Origin: Legionella sp. km772
GTDB lineage: Bacteria; Pseudomonadota; Gammaproteobacteria; Legionellales; Legionellaceae
Direction: 5' to 3'
DNA length: 53,009 bases
Assembly (NCBI RefSeq): GCF_003989735.1
Contig: NZ_RZGQ01000004.1
Coordinates: forward strand, 1 to 53,009
Below the pieces are notes generated by a model. The model was not told the DNA's origin, searched no databases, and saw only the letters and a list, made by a program, of their open reading frames with translations. Positions 8,146 through 16,028 of this stretch are shown here, one piece after another (position 1 is the first letter of the stretch; the number at the start of each line of letters is the position of its first letter). A program made the position numbers and the translations under genes.

Positions 8146-9141
8146 TTACCTATATAGTTCTAGTTTTTTAAATACTGCTAGGGCTTCTTCTCGAATATCC
8201 GCAAAAATTGCTTCTACGGATTTAATTTCATGAACTAAACCTACACTTTGCCCGGCATAAAGCGCCATGGCCTCAAGCTCACCTTCCATTGTCGCAGTAG
8301 GTAGGACATAGCTGTAACGAGGAAATTCTTTACTTGATGTTTTCGCAATGATTTCATGTTCACCCGGCCTTTTCCCTGCAGGCGCCTTACCTGTCTTTTG
8401 CCAGTTTTCATAGGTAGAATTACGTAGAGTACGCATCCACGAGTTAGGCCAACCAATATTGAATAAATTATTATAAACGGTATCTGTTTCACGTGAGTTA
8501 AGAAGTTTTTCTTTATAATACTGGTGCACACCCGCTTCTGTACTAGCTAATAATCGAGTCCCAATAACAACGCCAGAAGCCCCTAAAGCCAGAGCGGCGG
8601 CTAAGCCACGGCCATCCGCAATACCGCCAGCGGCTATTACTGGGGTGGAACCTACTACATCAACTACGGCTGGTATAAGTGGTAAACTAGCTACTTCCCC
8701 CCACAAATGCCCACCAGCTTCCCAACCTTGAGCCACAATCACATCAACTCCAGCGTCAACGGATCTCTTTGCCTCTTCGGCAGAACCTACCGTATGAATT
8801 ACTTTGGCTCCAGCTGCGTGAATTTGTTGGACGAAAGGAGAGGGGTCTCCCCAAAAGAACCAAATATTTTTTATTCCATAATCGAGACTAATCGCTAACC
8901 GCTCTTTTTGCTCCCATTCTAATACTAAATTGACTCCTAAGGCGTTGTTAGTTAAGGCTTGCGTGCCTTTAATCATGGCATGGATTTCCTCACTCGACCT
9001 GACACCCAAAGGTAGAGTACCTAAACCGCCTGCATTAGCTACCGCTGCAGCAAATGCCGGACTTGCCGCACCACCCATAGGACCTTGAAAGATAGGGAGT
9101 TTAATATTCAACAGATCGCAGATCGGCGTATGGAGCGGCAT
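8146..9141 (-). CDS. Nitronate monooxygenase / 2-nitropropane dioxygenase family flavoprotein
   Basis: This is a 331-residue FMN-dependent TIM-barrel enzyme. The opening LPIFQGPMGGAASP, the segment QGWEAGGHLW, the phosphate-binding AAGGIADGRGL and GASGVVIGTRLLAS are hallmark motifs of the NMO family, which oxidises alkyl nitronates such as propionate-3-nitronate. The catalytic His is probably in the GGH motif. Close relatives in fatty-acid biosynthesis (FabK) share the fold, but the length and the absence of fab neighbours favour NMO. AAGGAA precedes the start by about 8 bases. It is the first gene of a unit with the phosphotransferase downstream. It diverges from the NRPS gene. Confidence 0.85.
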   Translation of the reverse strand: MPLHTPICDLLNIKLPIFQGPMGGAASPAFAAAVANAGGLGTLPLGVRSSEEIHAMIKGTQALTNNALGVNLVLEWEQKERLAISLDYGIKNIWFFWGDPSPFVQQIHAAGAKVIHTVGSAEEAKRSVDAGVDVIVAQGWEAGGHLWGEVASLPLIPAVVDVVGSTPVIAAGGIADGRGLAAALALGASGVVIGTRLLASTEAGVHQYYKEKLLNSRETDTVYNNLFNIGWPNSWMRTLRNSTYENWQKTGKAPAGKRPGEHEIIAKTSSKEFPRYSYVLPTATMEGELEAMALYAGQSVGLVHEIKSVEAIFADIREEALAVFKKLELYR

Positions 9142-9383
9142 GATAAATTCCTTTTCATTTAAAATTACCTTTATTGTAGTTCATTAGTAAAAACATAAGA
9201 AATCAATTTCATTATTTTGCTGTTTTTTTAATCATATATTGATAAAATAATTCTAACTTTAGAACTTCTATAGAATTAATAAAATTTGGTATGTTTTGAT
9301 TTATCTTGAAAGAATAAAGGCAACATTTAATTCCTAAATAATCCTTTGTAGGATTTTAAAAATACATAATAAAAAACTACCGC

Positions 9384-9389
9384 TATAAT
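9384..9389 (+). promoter_or_regulatory. Candidate -10 element before the NRPS gene
   Basis: A perfect TATAAT lies 30 bases before the start codon, in a 278-base AT-rich gap, with no good -35 at 16-18 bases. Upstream in the same gap are a small hairpin (AATCCT/AGGATT, 9340-9355) and a TTCTATAGAA palindrome (9266-9275), either of which could take part in activator-dependent control. Confidence 0.3.
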
Positions 9390-9419
9390 TAGAAAAAATA
9401 ATATAAATGGAAATAAACA

Positions 9420-12335
9420 ATGTTCAATCATTTCATCGATGCCTTCTTACTCGCAGTAAAAAATTACCCCCATAAAACGGCTATTTATTTTGGAGAGGAG
9501 CAATTTACCTATGAGTCGGTGCATAAATATTCTGATACCTTAGCTCATGCTATTTCTAAATTAGGCCTTCCGAAAGAAGCCATTATTCCTTTAGTTCTGG
9601 AAAGAACACCTAATATTATCATCACCATGTTAGGAATATTAAAGGCCGGGTGCGCATTTTTACCTATTAGCCCTTCTTCACCTTGCTCTCGCATTGAATA
9701 CATCTTAGAGGAAACTAAGGCTAAACTTGCTTTTTGCGATAGTTCTATTCGATTTAAAATACCAGAAGGGCTTACTCTAATTAATCCTGCCGATCTCGAG
9801 ATAAGTTCAAGAGACTATCTACGCCCCAATTTGACAGGAGAAAATCTGGCTTATGTGATGTATACCTCAGGTTCTACTGGAAATCCTAAAGGTGTGTTAA
9901 TTGAACATCATTCAATGATGAACTTATTTTTTTCACTAATCGAAACACTGACTTTATCAGAAAAAGATTTATTTTTAGCCCTTACGGACTATACCTTCGA
10001 TATTTCTTTAATTGAACTATTAATGCCACTGACTTTAGGCGCAGGCTTAGTTTTAACGGAGCACGGAGTTGTTGCTGACGGCAAGAAAATAAAACACTAT
10101 ATCAATCAATTTAATGTGACCCTCATGCAGGCAACCCCTTTGACCTGGGAAATTTTATTAAAAAATGGATGGGTCAACGATGGGGCTGCACAGATATTAG
10201 TAGGTGGTGAACAATTTAAATCGAGTCTTGCTGCAAAACTTAATTATGAAAAGGGTAATATTTGGAATGTTTACGGTCCAACAGAAACTTCTATGTGGTC
10301 AATGATTTATAACCTTCGGTCACCTCTATCCTTTGAATCTGTACCTTTGGGGGAGACTGTTGCAAACACCAGTATTAAGTTAGTAGACATGGAGGAGCCT
10401 GGCCAGACTGAACTTTATATAGGTGGCAAAGGTGTAGCACGAGGATACCTTAATGCGCCTGAACTGACTGCCAAAAAATTTGTAACCAATGAAGAGGGAG
10501 AGCGTTTTTACAAAACCGGAGATTTAGTCACTAAAACAGAAGATGGAGCACTTTGTTATCTGGGAAGAGCAGATGATCAATTAAAGTTTGGTGGTATTCG
10601 TATTGAGGCTGGCGAAATAGAGGCTACTATTGAGAATGAAGTTTTTGTAAAAAAAGCGGTGGTAAAAATTCATGAGCATAACGACTACTACAAAACCTTA
10701 GCTGCTTATGTAGAAATGGATGAAGAAGCTTTATTTGCCCACGGTAATCAAATAATTAGCGAAGACTCCTCGTCCTACATAGAAGCTATTTATGACGAAG
10801 TTTATACCCATGCTAAAGAGTTTGAATATGAAGAGCTCAATACCTGTGGTTGGCAAAATTCTTTTACTGGTCAAATTTTTAACTCAGAAGAGCTCTCTGA
10901 ATCCTATACCACGATTCGAGATTACATTCAGAATGCCGATCTGACTCATGTTATGGAAGTTGGTTGTGGCACAGGCGGCTTACTTTTAAGTTATCTCCCC
11001 CAAGCTCAACAGGTAACCTTAGTAGAAGTTTCAAATAATGCCCTCGATTACGTGCGCACTATTATTCCGAACGAATTTAAAGATAAAGTGTCGTATAAAT
11101 TAGAATCCATGATTAATATTCATGAATCATATCAGTTCAGTTGCGTTATTATAAACTCTGTCCTTCAGTACATGCCTAGTGTAAAATCAATTGTTGATTC
11201 ATTAAAACAACTTATTAAAGCAATAAAGCCCGGCGGTACTCTACTTATCGGTGATGTTCGTTCGCTTGAGTTATTAGATGTTTTCTTGGCAATGAAATAC
11301 TTTCATCATCATCCTGATGCAAATGAGATAAATCCTGCCCATTTGTACTATAAATCAAGAGAAACGGAGATTGTCCTTTCCCCGTTATTTTTCTATGCGC
11401 TAAGAGAGCAATTTAAACGCATAAGTTGGGTAGATATAAATGTGAAGCAGGGGAACTATTTTAATGAACTTAATTATTTTCGCTACGATGTTGTACTGCA
11501 TATAGAAAAAGATATAGAGCACATGGAATGCTACCATGTTGGATTTAATGAATTTCAAGAAAAAGAGTTAATCACTAGAGCTCCTCAACCTGTTAAAATT
11601 AGCAATGTACCTTATGATTACCTTTCTCGACTTTGCACCCATTTATCCCTGCAGGAAAAAAGCGCATTGCAAAATATGTTAAAGAGTTCTTCGCTCTTGG
11701 TTGAAGAAAAAAATAACCGTAGCGCCTCTTTAATCAATCAAAGGTTTCCTGGATATCAAACCTTTATTCATTATCAACAAAACGCTCCCTTGCATTATCT
11801 GCAATTACTCTTAGTCCCTATCTCTTCTTCCAATAAACTTATTCGACCTATAGACAAAGAAAAAATTGATTCTTTTCATCCTCATTGTCGCGAACCGTTT
11901 AGCCCCTGGTTACAAAAATTTTGTTTTGACCATATCAAAATGAATGTTAAAAAACATGTGATGGCTTGGGTTAATCCCTCAATTTATCTATGGGTAGAAA
12001 AATGGCCCCAAACTATTAATGGTAAATTGGATAAAAAGAAACTGGTCCTCCCTAATTCCTCGGAGGTAGAACAAGATAACGGCTCTATATTATCGCAGTT
12101 GAAACAACTCTGGCTTAATATTACCGGCAATCATGCGCTAATCACTGAAGAATTTTGGACTCATGGTGTTTCGTCTTTGTCGATGTATTATTTTTTAGCT
12201 ACTATTAATGAAACATTTCATTTACATATGACCTATCATGAATTTCATCAATACAATACTATGGAGAAAGTGGCTAACTATATAGAGTTATTACTTGCCT
12301 CATCATTTAATGAGGAAAGGGATAAGGATTTTTAA
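9420..12335 (+). CDS. Single-module NRPS: adenylation domain with embedded methyltransferase, then carrier domain
   Basis: This is a 971-residue cytosolic enzyme. The adenylation domain (about 1-410) shows A3 YTSGSTGNPKG (148-158), A4 FDIS with Asp194, A5 NVYGPTE (283-289), A7 YKTGD (364-368) and A8 GRADDQLKFGGIRIEAGEIE. A SAM methyltransferase is inserted after A8 (motif I VMEVGCGTGG, 511-520), as in N-methylating NRPS modules. A10 NGKLDKK follows near 867. A carrier domain ends the protein, with the phosphopantetheine Ser in HGVSSLSM near 917. Specificity-pocket residues read by alignment to GrsA are D-I-I-Q-L-G-V-M-W-K, close to glycine codes, so a glycine or N-methylglycine thioester is predicted (inference). 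There is no condensation or thioesterase domain, so product release needs another protein. Ribosome-site signals are weak. Its stop overlaps the next gene's start. Confidence 0.88.
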   Translation: MFNHFIDAFLLAVKNYPHKTAIYFGEEQFTYESVHKYSDTLAHAISKLGLPKEAIIPLVLERTPNIIITMLGILKAGCAFLPISPSSPCSRIEYILEETKAKLAFCDSSIRFKIPEGLTLINPADLEISSRDYLRPNLTGENLAYVMYTSGSTGNPKGVLIEHHSMMNLFFSLIETLTLSEKDLFLALTDYTFDISLIELLMPLTLGAGLVLTEHGVVADGKKIKHYINQFNVTLMQATPLTWEILLKNGWVNDGAAQILVGGEQFKSSLAAKLNYEKGNIWNVYGPTETSMWSMIYNLRSPLSFESVPLGETVANTSIKLVDMEEPGQTELYIGGKGVARGYLNAPELTAKKFVTNEEGERFYKTGDLVTKTEDGALCYLGRADDQLKFGGIRIEAGEIEATIENEVFVKKAVVKIHEHNDYYKTLAAYVEMDEEALFAHGNQIISEDSSSYIEAIYDEVYTHAKEFEYEELNTCGWQNSFTGQIFNSEELSESYTTIRDYIQNADLTHVMEVGCGTGGLLLSYLPQAQQVTLVEVSNNALDYVRTIIPNEFKDKVSYKLESMINIHESYQFSCVIINSVLQYMPSVKSIVDSLKQLIKAIKPGGTLLIGDVRSLELLDVFLAMKYFHHHPDANEINPAHLYYKSRETEIVLSPLFFYALREQFKRISWVDINVKQGNYFNELNYFRYDVVLHIEKDIEHMECYHVGFNEFQEKELITRAPQPVKISNVPYDYLSRLCTHLSLQEKSALQNMLKSSSLLVEEKNNRSASLINQRFPGYQTFIHYQQNAPLHYLQLLLVPISSSNKLIRPIDKEKIDSFHPHCREPFSPWLQKFCFDHIKMNVKKHVMAWVNPSIYLWVEKWPQTINGKLDKKKLVLPNSSEVEQDNGSILSQLKQLWLNITGNHALITEEFWTHGVSSLSMYYFLATINETFHLHMTYHEFHQYNTMEKVANYIELLLASSFNEERDKDF

Positions 12336-14683
12336 TGATCAAAAAAAAATCTAAGAGGGATAGATCCCAAACGCTGGGTAATTCGTCTGCGCAAAATAAT
12401 GATCAGCAATTTGTTTTTATTGTTGATTCTAATTACCAAATTAAAGAGATGGTGCTAAATAGCCAGCAAGAGATTTTTTCCTCGCTTTATTCCTACAAGA
12501 ATAAATCAATTTTTGATGCCATGGAGTTTTTAAATCTAGATAAAGAGTACGTTTCAGCTCTGCTAGAGCAAGCAAAAAAGCACTTATTTCAACACACGCG
12601 CTTAGCTGACCTCTATTCAAATTACCAATATAGTCTATCGCTTACTTATGTAGACCCGAACTTCTGTCTTATCTTTAATTTAGCGGAAAATTCTAACGAC
12701 AGTTTACACTCTTATTTTAACTCGATTATTAATTCGCTTCCTGGCGCCATTTATTGGAAAGATCGCGAGGGTCATTATCTGGGCTGTAATCAATTTGTTG
12801 CTCAAATGGCTGGTTTTGACAAACCCGAACAGATAATCGGCAAAACCGATTTTGATTTATGCTGGAGCGAATTTGCAACGGATTGGCGTATTCTCGATTT
12901 ACAAGTAATGCGTGATGGAAAACCTATTAAAAAAGAAGAAATTGCTAAACTTGCTGATGGACGATTGATTACAGAGTTGACGATAAAACATCCTTTGTAT
13001 AATCAACAAAATGAAATTGTTGGTATCATCGGAACCTCTATGGATATCAGTGAGCAAAAAAAATTGCAAAAAGACCTGATGGAAGCCCATCAACAGGCTG
13101 AGGCCGCCAATCAAGCTAAAACCGAATTTTTAGAAAACATGAGTCATGATATTCGTACTCCTGTAACTGGAGTAATTGGCTTATCAGAAATACTTGAAAA
13201 AGCTTTGGTTGACCCTATCCATAAGGAGGATGCACATTTATTGTATGAAAGCGGCAATCAGCTGTTAAATATGTTGAATGAAATTTTAGATGATGTGCAG
13301 GCCGGTAATTCTAATCAACTTGATATTCAAGAGGAAACTTTTGATCTTCGCCAATGTTTGGATAATTTAATTAAGTTAGAAGCGCCTACTGTGACGGCAA
13401 AAAATTTAAGCCTAAAGGCTCAAGTGGATCCTGCTGTTCCCACTTTAATAGTGAATGATCGCAAAAAAATCCATCACATTTTGTTAAATCTTTTAGGTAA
13501 TGCTATTAAATTTACTAATCAGGGTGGCATTACGCTTCAGGTTCGAAATTTAAAAACCAAGGGATTAGAGACTACTTTAGAGTTTACAGTTAGTGATACC
13601 GGTATTGGCATACCTGAAGATCAACAAGCTAAGGTCTTTGAGCGTTTTTTTCGGGCTAATCCCTCTTCTAAAGGTGTATATAAAGGCTATGGACTTGGTC
13701 TTCACATAGTACAGTCTTATATTGCTCTCTTAGGTGGAACTATTCGTTTAAAAAGTAAAGAAGGGATTGGGACATCCATTTCTTTTGATCTGGTTTGTAA
13801 AATAGGCAAGCAAGAAGATCTTCCTAGGGTTGTGATAAAGGAAAGCTCTGCTAAAAATCTTAAATCCTCTCCTAAGGAGGAGAGCCTTCATTTTTTACTT
13901 GTTGAAGACAATGTAATTGCTCTAAAAGTACTGGAGTCCATGCTTGAAAACCAAGGTCATCGCTTTATCTCGGCCACGAGCGGCGAGGAGGCTTTAGAAC
14001 TCGTTAAATTAAATTGTTTTGATTTAATCATTACTGATATTGGTTTGCCGGGTATGTCGGGTACAGAGTTAGCAAACCATATCCGTCATGAGGAGAGGAG
14101 TCGTAACTGCAGGCCAACCCCTATTGTTGGTTTAACCGGACATGCGCCAGAGTCAGCAAGACCCGAATGTCTTAATTCTGGAATGAATGAAGTGTTCAGA
14201 AAACCTATTAATTCAAATAGTTTACAAGTAATGATTGAACAATATGCCCTTATAAATAAACTAAAATTGCCAGCAAAAACTCAAATTGGCGAGTCAGGAG
14301 CGCAGGAAGATAGATTACCCGAGCTCGATAGTTTTGAGCTTTTTGATCCTCAAGATGGGCTTAAATACACCAATGATTTAATCTTATTGGCCTCCGTATT
14401 AAATACTTATTTATCCCCTGTTGTACAGGATGATGTCCAAAAAATGGTTGAGTTCTATGAGCTGGAAAAATGGGATAAAATAGATCAATTAGCGCATCGA
14501 ATAAAAGCAGGCGTTGCCTGTCTTGGTACAATACGTTTACAAAAAGCTTGTGCATATATTGAGCATTATTACAAAACAAAACAAAAAGACTTGCTAGAAG
14601 CATCCTATCATCAATTCCTTAGTGTGAATAAGGCAACGATAGCCGCGGTAATTCATTGGCTGCAAGAGTCATTGAAGCATTAA
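12335..14683 (+). CDS. Soluble PAS hybrid histidine kinase with receiver and HPt domains
   Basis: This 782-residue protein has no membrane helix. A divergent N-terminal region (1-120) is followed by a PAS domain (about 125-245: LPGAIYWKDREGHYLGCNQF), a HisKA domain with His271 in NMSHDIRTPVTG, a HATPase domain (NLLGNAIKFT, DTGIGIPEDQ, GYGLGLHIV), a receiver domain (LLVEDN, Asp568 in IITDIGLPGMSG, conserved Lys in RKPI) and a C-terminal HPt domain with His721 in AHRIKAG. All residues of a four-step phosphorelay are present, so an external response regulator is expected; none is in the window. The ATG shares one base with the NRPS stop (TAATG), which indicates translational coupling and a common task, perhaps sensing the NRPS product or its trigger. 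A nine-A run falls in codons 3-5. Confidence 0.92.
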   Translation: MIKKKSKRDRSQTLGNSSAQNNDQQFVFIVDSNYQIKEMVLNSQQEIFSSLYSYKNKSIFDAMEFLNLDKEYVSALLEQAKKHLFQHTRLADLYSNYQYSLSLTYVDPNFCLIFNLAENSNDSLHSYFNSIINSLPGAIYWKDREGHYLGCNQFVAQMAGFDKPEQIIGKTDFDLCWSEFATDWRILDLQVMRDGKPIKKEEIAKLADGRLITELTIKHPLYNQQNEIVGIIGTSMDISEQKKLQKDLMEAHQQAEAANQAKTEFLENMSHDIRTPVTGVIGLSEILEKALVDPIHKEDAHLLYESGNQLLNMLNEILDDVQAGNSNQLDIQEETFDLRQCLDNLIKLEAPTVTAKNLSLKAQVDPAVPTLIVNDRKKIHHILLNLLGNAIKFTNQGGITLQVRNLKTKGLETTLEFTVSDTGIGIPEDQQAKVFERFFRANPSSKGVYKGYGLGLHIVQSYIALLGGTIRLKSKEGIGTSISFDLVCKIGKQEDLPRVVIKESSAKNLKSSPKEESLHFLLVEDNVIALKVLESMLENQGHRFISATSGEEALELVKLNCFDLIITDIGLPGMSGTELANHIRHEERSRNCRPTPIVGLTGHAPESARPECLNSGMNEVFRKPINSNSLQVMIEQYALINKLKLPAKTQIGESGAQEDRLPELDSFELFDPQDGLKYTNDLILLASVLNTYLSPVVQDDVQKMVEFYELEKWDKIDQLAHRIKAGVACLGTIRLQKACAYIEHYYKTKQKDLLEASYHQFLSVNKATIAAVIHWLQESLKH

Positions 14684-14883
14684 TGGTATAGCCAATAATG
14701 CTTCCCTCTTAGTCTTCAGCTAATAATTCCTAAGCTACGCTTGGTCTGCAAGTGCCACTAATCTTACCTATACATAAATTCCTGGGGTCAGTCGACAAAG
14801 CAATGATGATATCTCTAGTTATCCCTCGATAAAGCCTCTCTAAGTATGGAGGCTATGAGTTAGGCTTATAAATCAGCGCCATG

Positions 14884-15957
14884 TTATTCGACAACTACTC
14901 TTGGAAATTTATCTGCATAATTAATGGGTTTCTGGGCAAGTTCTATAGCACTTTTTAAGGCTGTTTTGATAAAGGGTTTTGCTATTTCTTGGTCCATTTG
15001 ACTAGCAATAGGTGTACCCTTGTCGCATTGCTTGCGTATATTGCTATTTAAAGGAAGTTGGCCAAGTAAAACCGAATGATGATTTTGGCATAAACCCTGG
15101 GCGCCTCCTTCACCAAAAATGGTTTCTTCATGTCCACAATTACTGCATAAATGGGTAGACATATTTTCAATGACACCTAATACATCAATACCGGTCTTTT
15201 CAAACATGGTTAAAGCTTTCTGCGCATCAAGCGTCGCTACATTTTGGGGTGTGGTTACTACTATTGCTGCAGTCAGGGGAATTTTTTGCACTAAAGTTAG
15301 CTGAATATCTCCCGTACCAGGTGGTAAATCGATAAACAAATAATCCAGTTCATTCCAACCGGTGCCATCAAGCATTTGAATTAGGGATTTGGCAAGCATT
15401 GGGCCACGCCAGATTAGAGCATGCTCCATATTGGTTAAATAGGCAATCGACATAGTTTGGATACCATAGGCTTCAATAGGTAAATAGAAGTCATCAGCAA
15501 TTTCTACAGGACCTTGGGTGCCCAACATCAAGGGTATACTTGGGCCATAAATATCTGCATCTAAGATTCCTACTCGGGCGCCTAATTTTGCCAGCGCTGC
15601 TGCCAGGTTGACTGTGACTGTTGATTTACCTACGCCACCTTTACCCGAGGCTACTGCTATAGTATTTTTCACCCCGCGCAAACCTTTTCCCACGAATTGA
15701 GTTTTATGAGCGCGAATAAATTGTTTAATAACAACACTACATTGATGAGTTGGAAATTGCTTTTTTAACGCGCTTTCGACAATATTTTTGTAACTTTCTT
15801 CTAATAAGAGAGAAGGAAATCCAGCCGTAATACTCAGTTGAAGGCGATTATTATCCATCTCTAGGGTATATTTTAAGCCCATGTCCTTACCAGTTAGTTC
15901 GAGGAAGGGATCAACAAGGGAATCTACTAGAGAAATAATAATCGCTTCAGCGCTCAT
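14884..15957 (-). CDS. mrp: Mrp/ApbC iron-sulfur cluster carrier ATPase
   Basis: This is a 357-residue P-loop ATPase that carries and inserts Fe-S clusters. A small N-terminal domain (1-95, MIP18/DUF59-like) precedes the deviant Walker A ASGKGGVGKST (about 104-114). LDADIYGPSIP and IDLPPGTGDIQLTL follow, and near the C-terminus is CSNCG, the CxxC that holds the bridging cluster in the dimer. Length and motif order are those of gammaproteobacterial Mrp. AAGGT lies 7 bases before the start. It is 70 bases downstream of the helicase-nuclease gene on the same strand, so it may be co-transcribed with it. Confidence 0.93.
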   Translation of the reverse strand: MSAEAIIISLVDSLVDPFLELTGKDMGLKYTLEMDNNRLQLSITAGFPSLLLEESYKNIVESALKKQFPTHQCSVVIKQFIRAHKTQFVGKGLRGVKNTIAVASGKGGVGKSTVTVNLAAALAKLGARVGILDADIYGPSIPLMLGTQGPVEIADDFYLPIEAYGIQTMSIAYLTNMEHALIWRGPMLAKSLIQMLDGTGWNELDYLFIDLPPGTGDIQLTLVQKIPLTAAIVVTTPQNVATLDAQKALTMFEKTGIDVLGVIENMSTHLCSNCGHEETIFGEGGAQGLCQNHHSVLLGQLPLNSNIRKQCDKGTPIASQMDQEIAKPFIKTALKSAIELAQKPINYADKFPRVVVE

Positions 15958-16028
15958 GAATTTACCTTTAAGTAAAAAGTCTAATCATACCTCAGGCAGG
16001 GTTACTTTTTCTACTCCTTAATCTTTCG

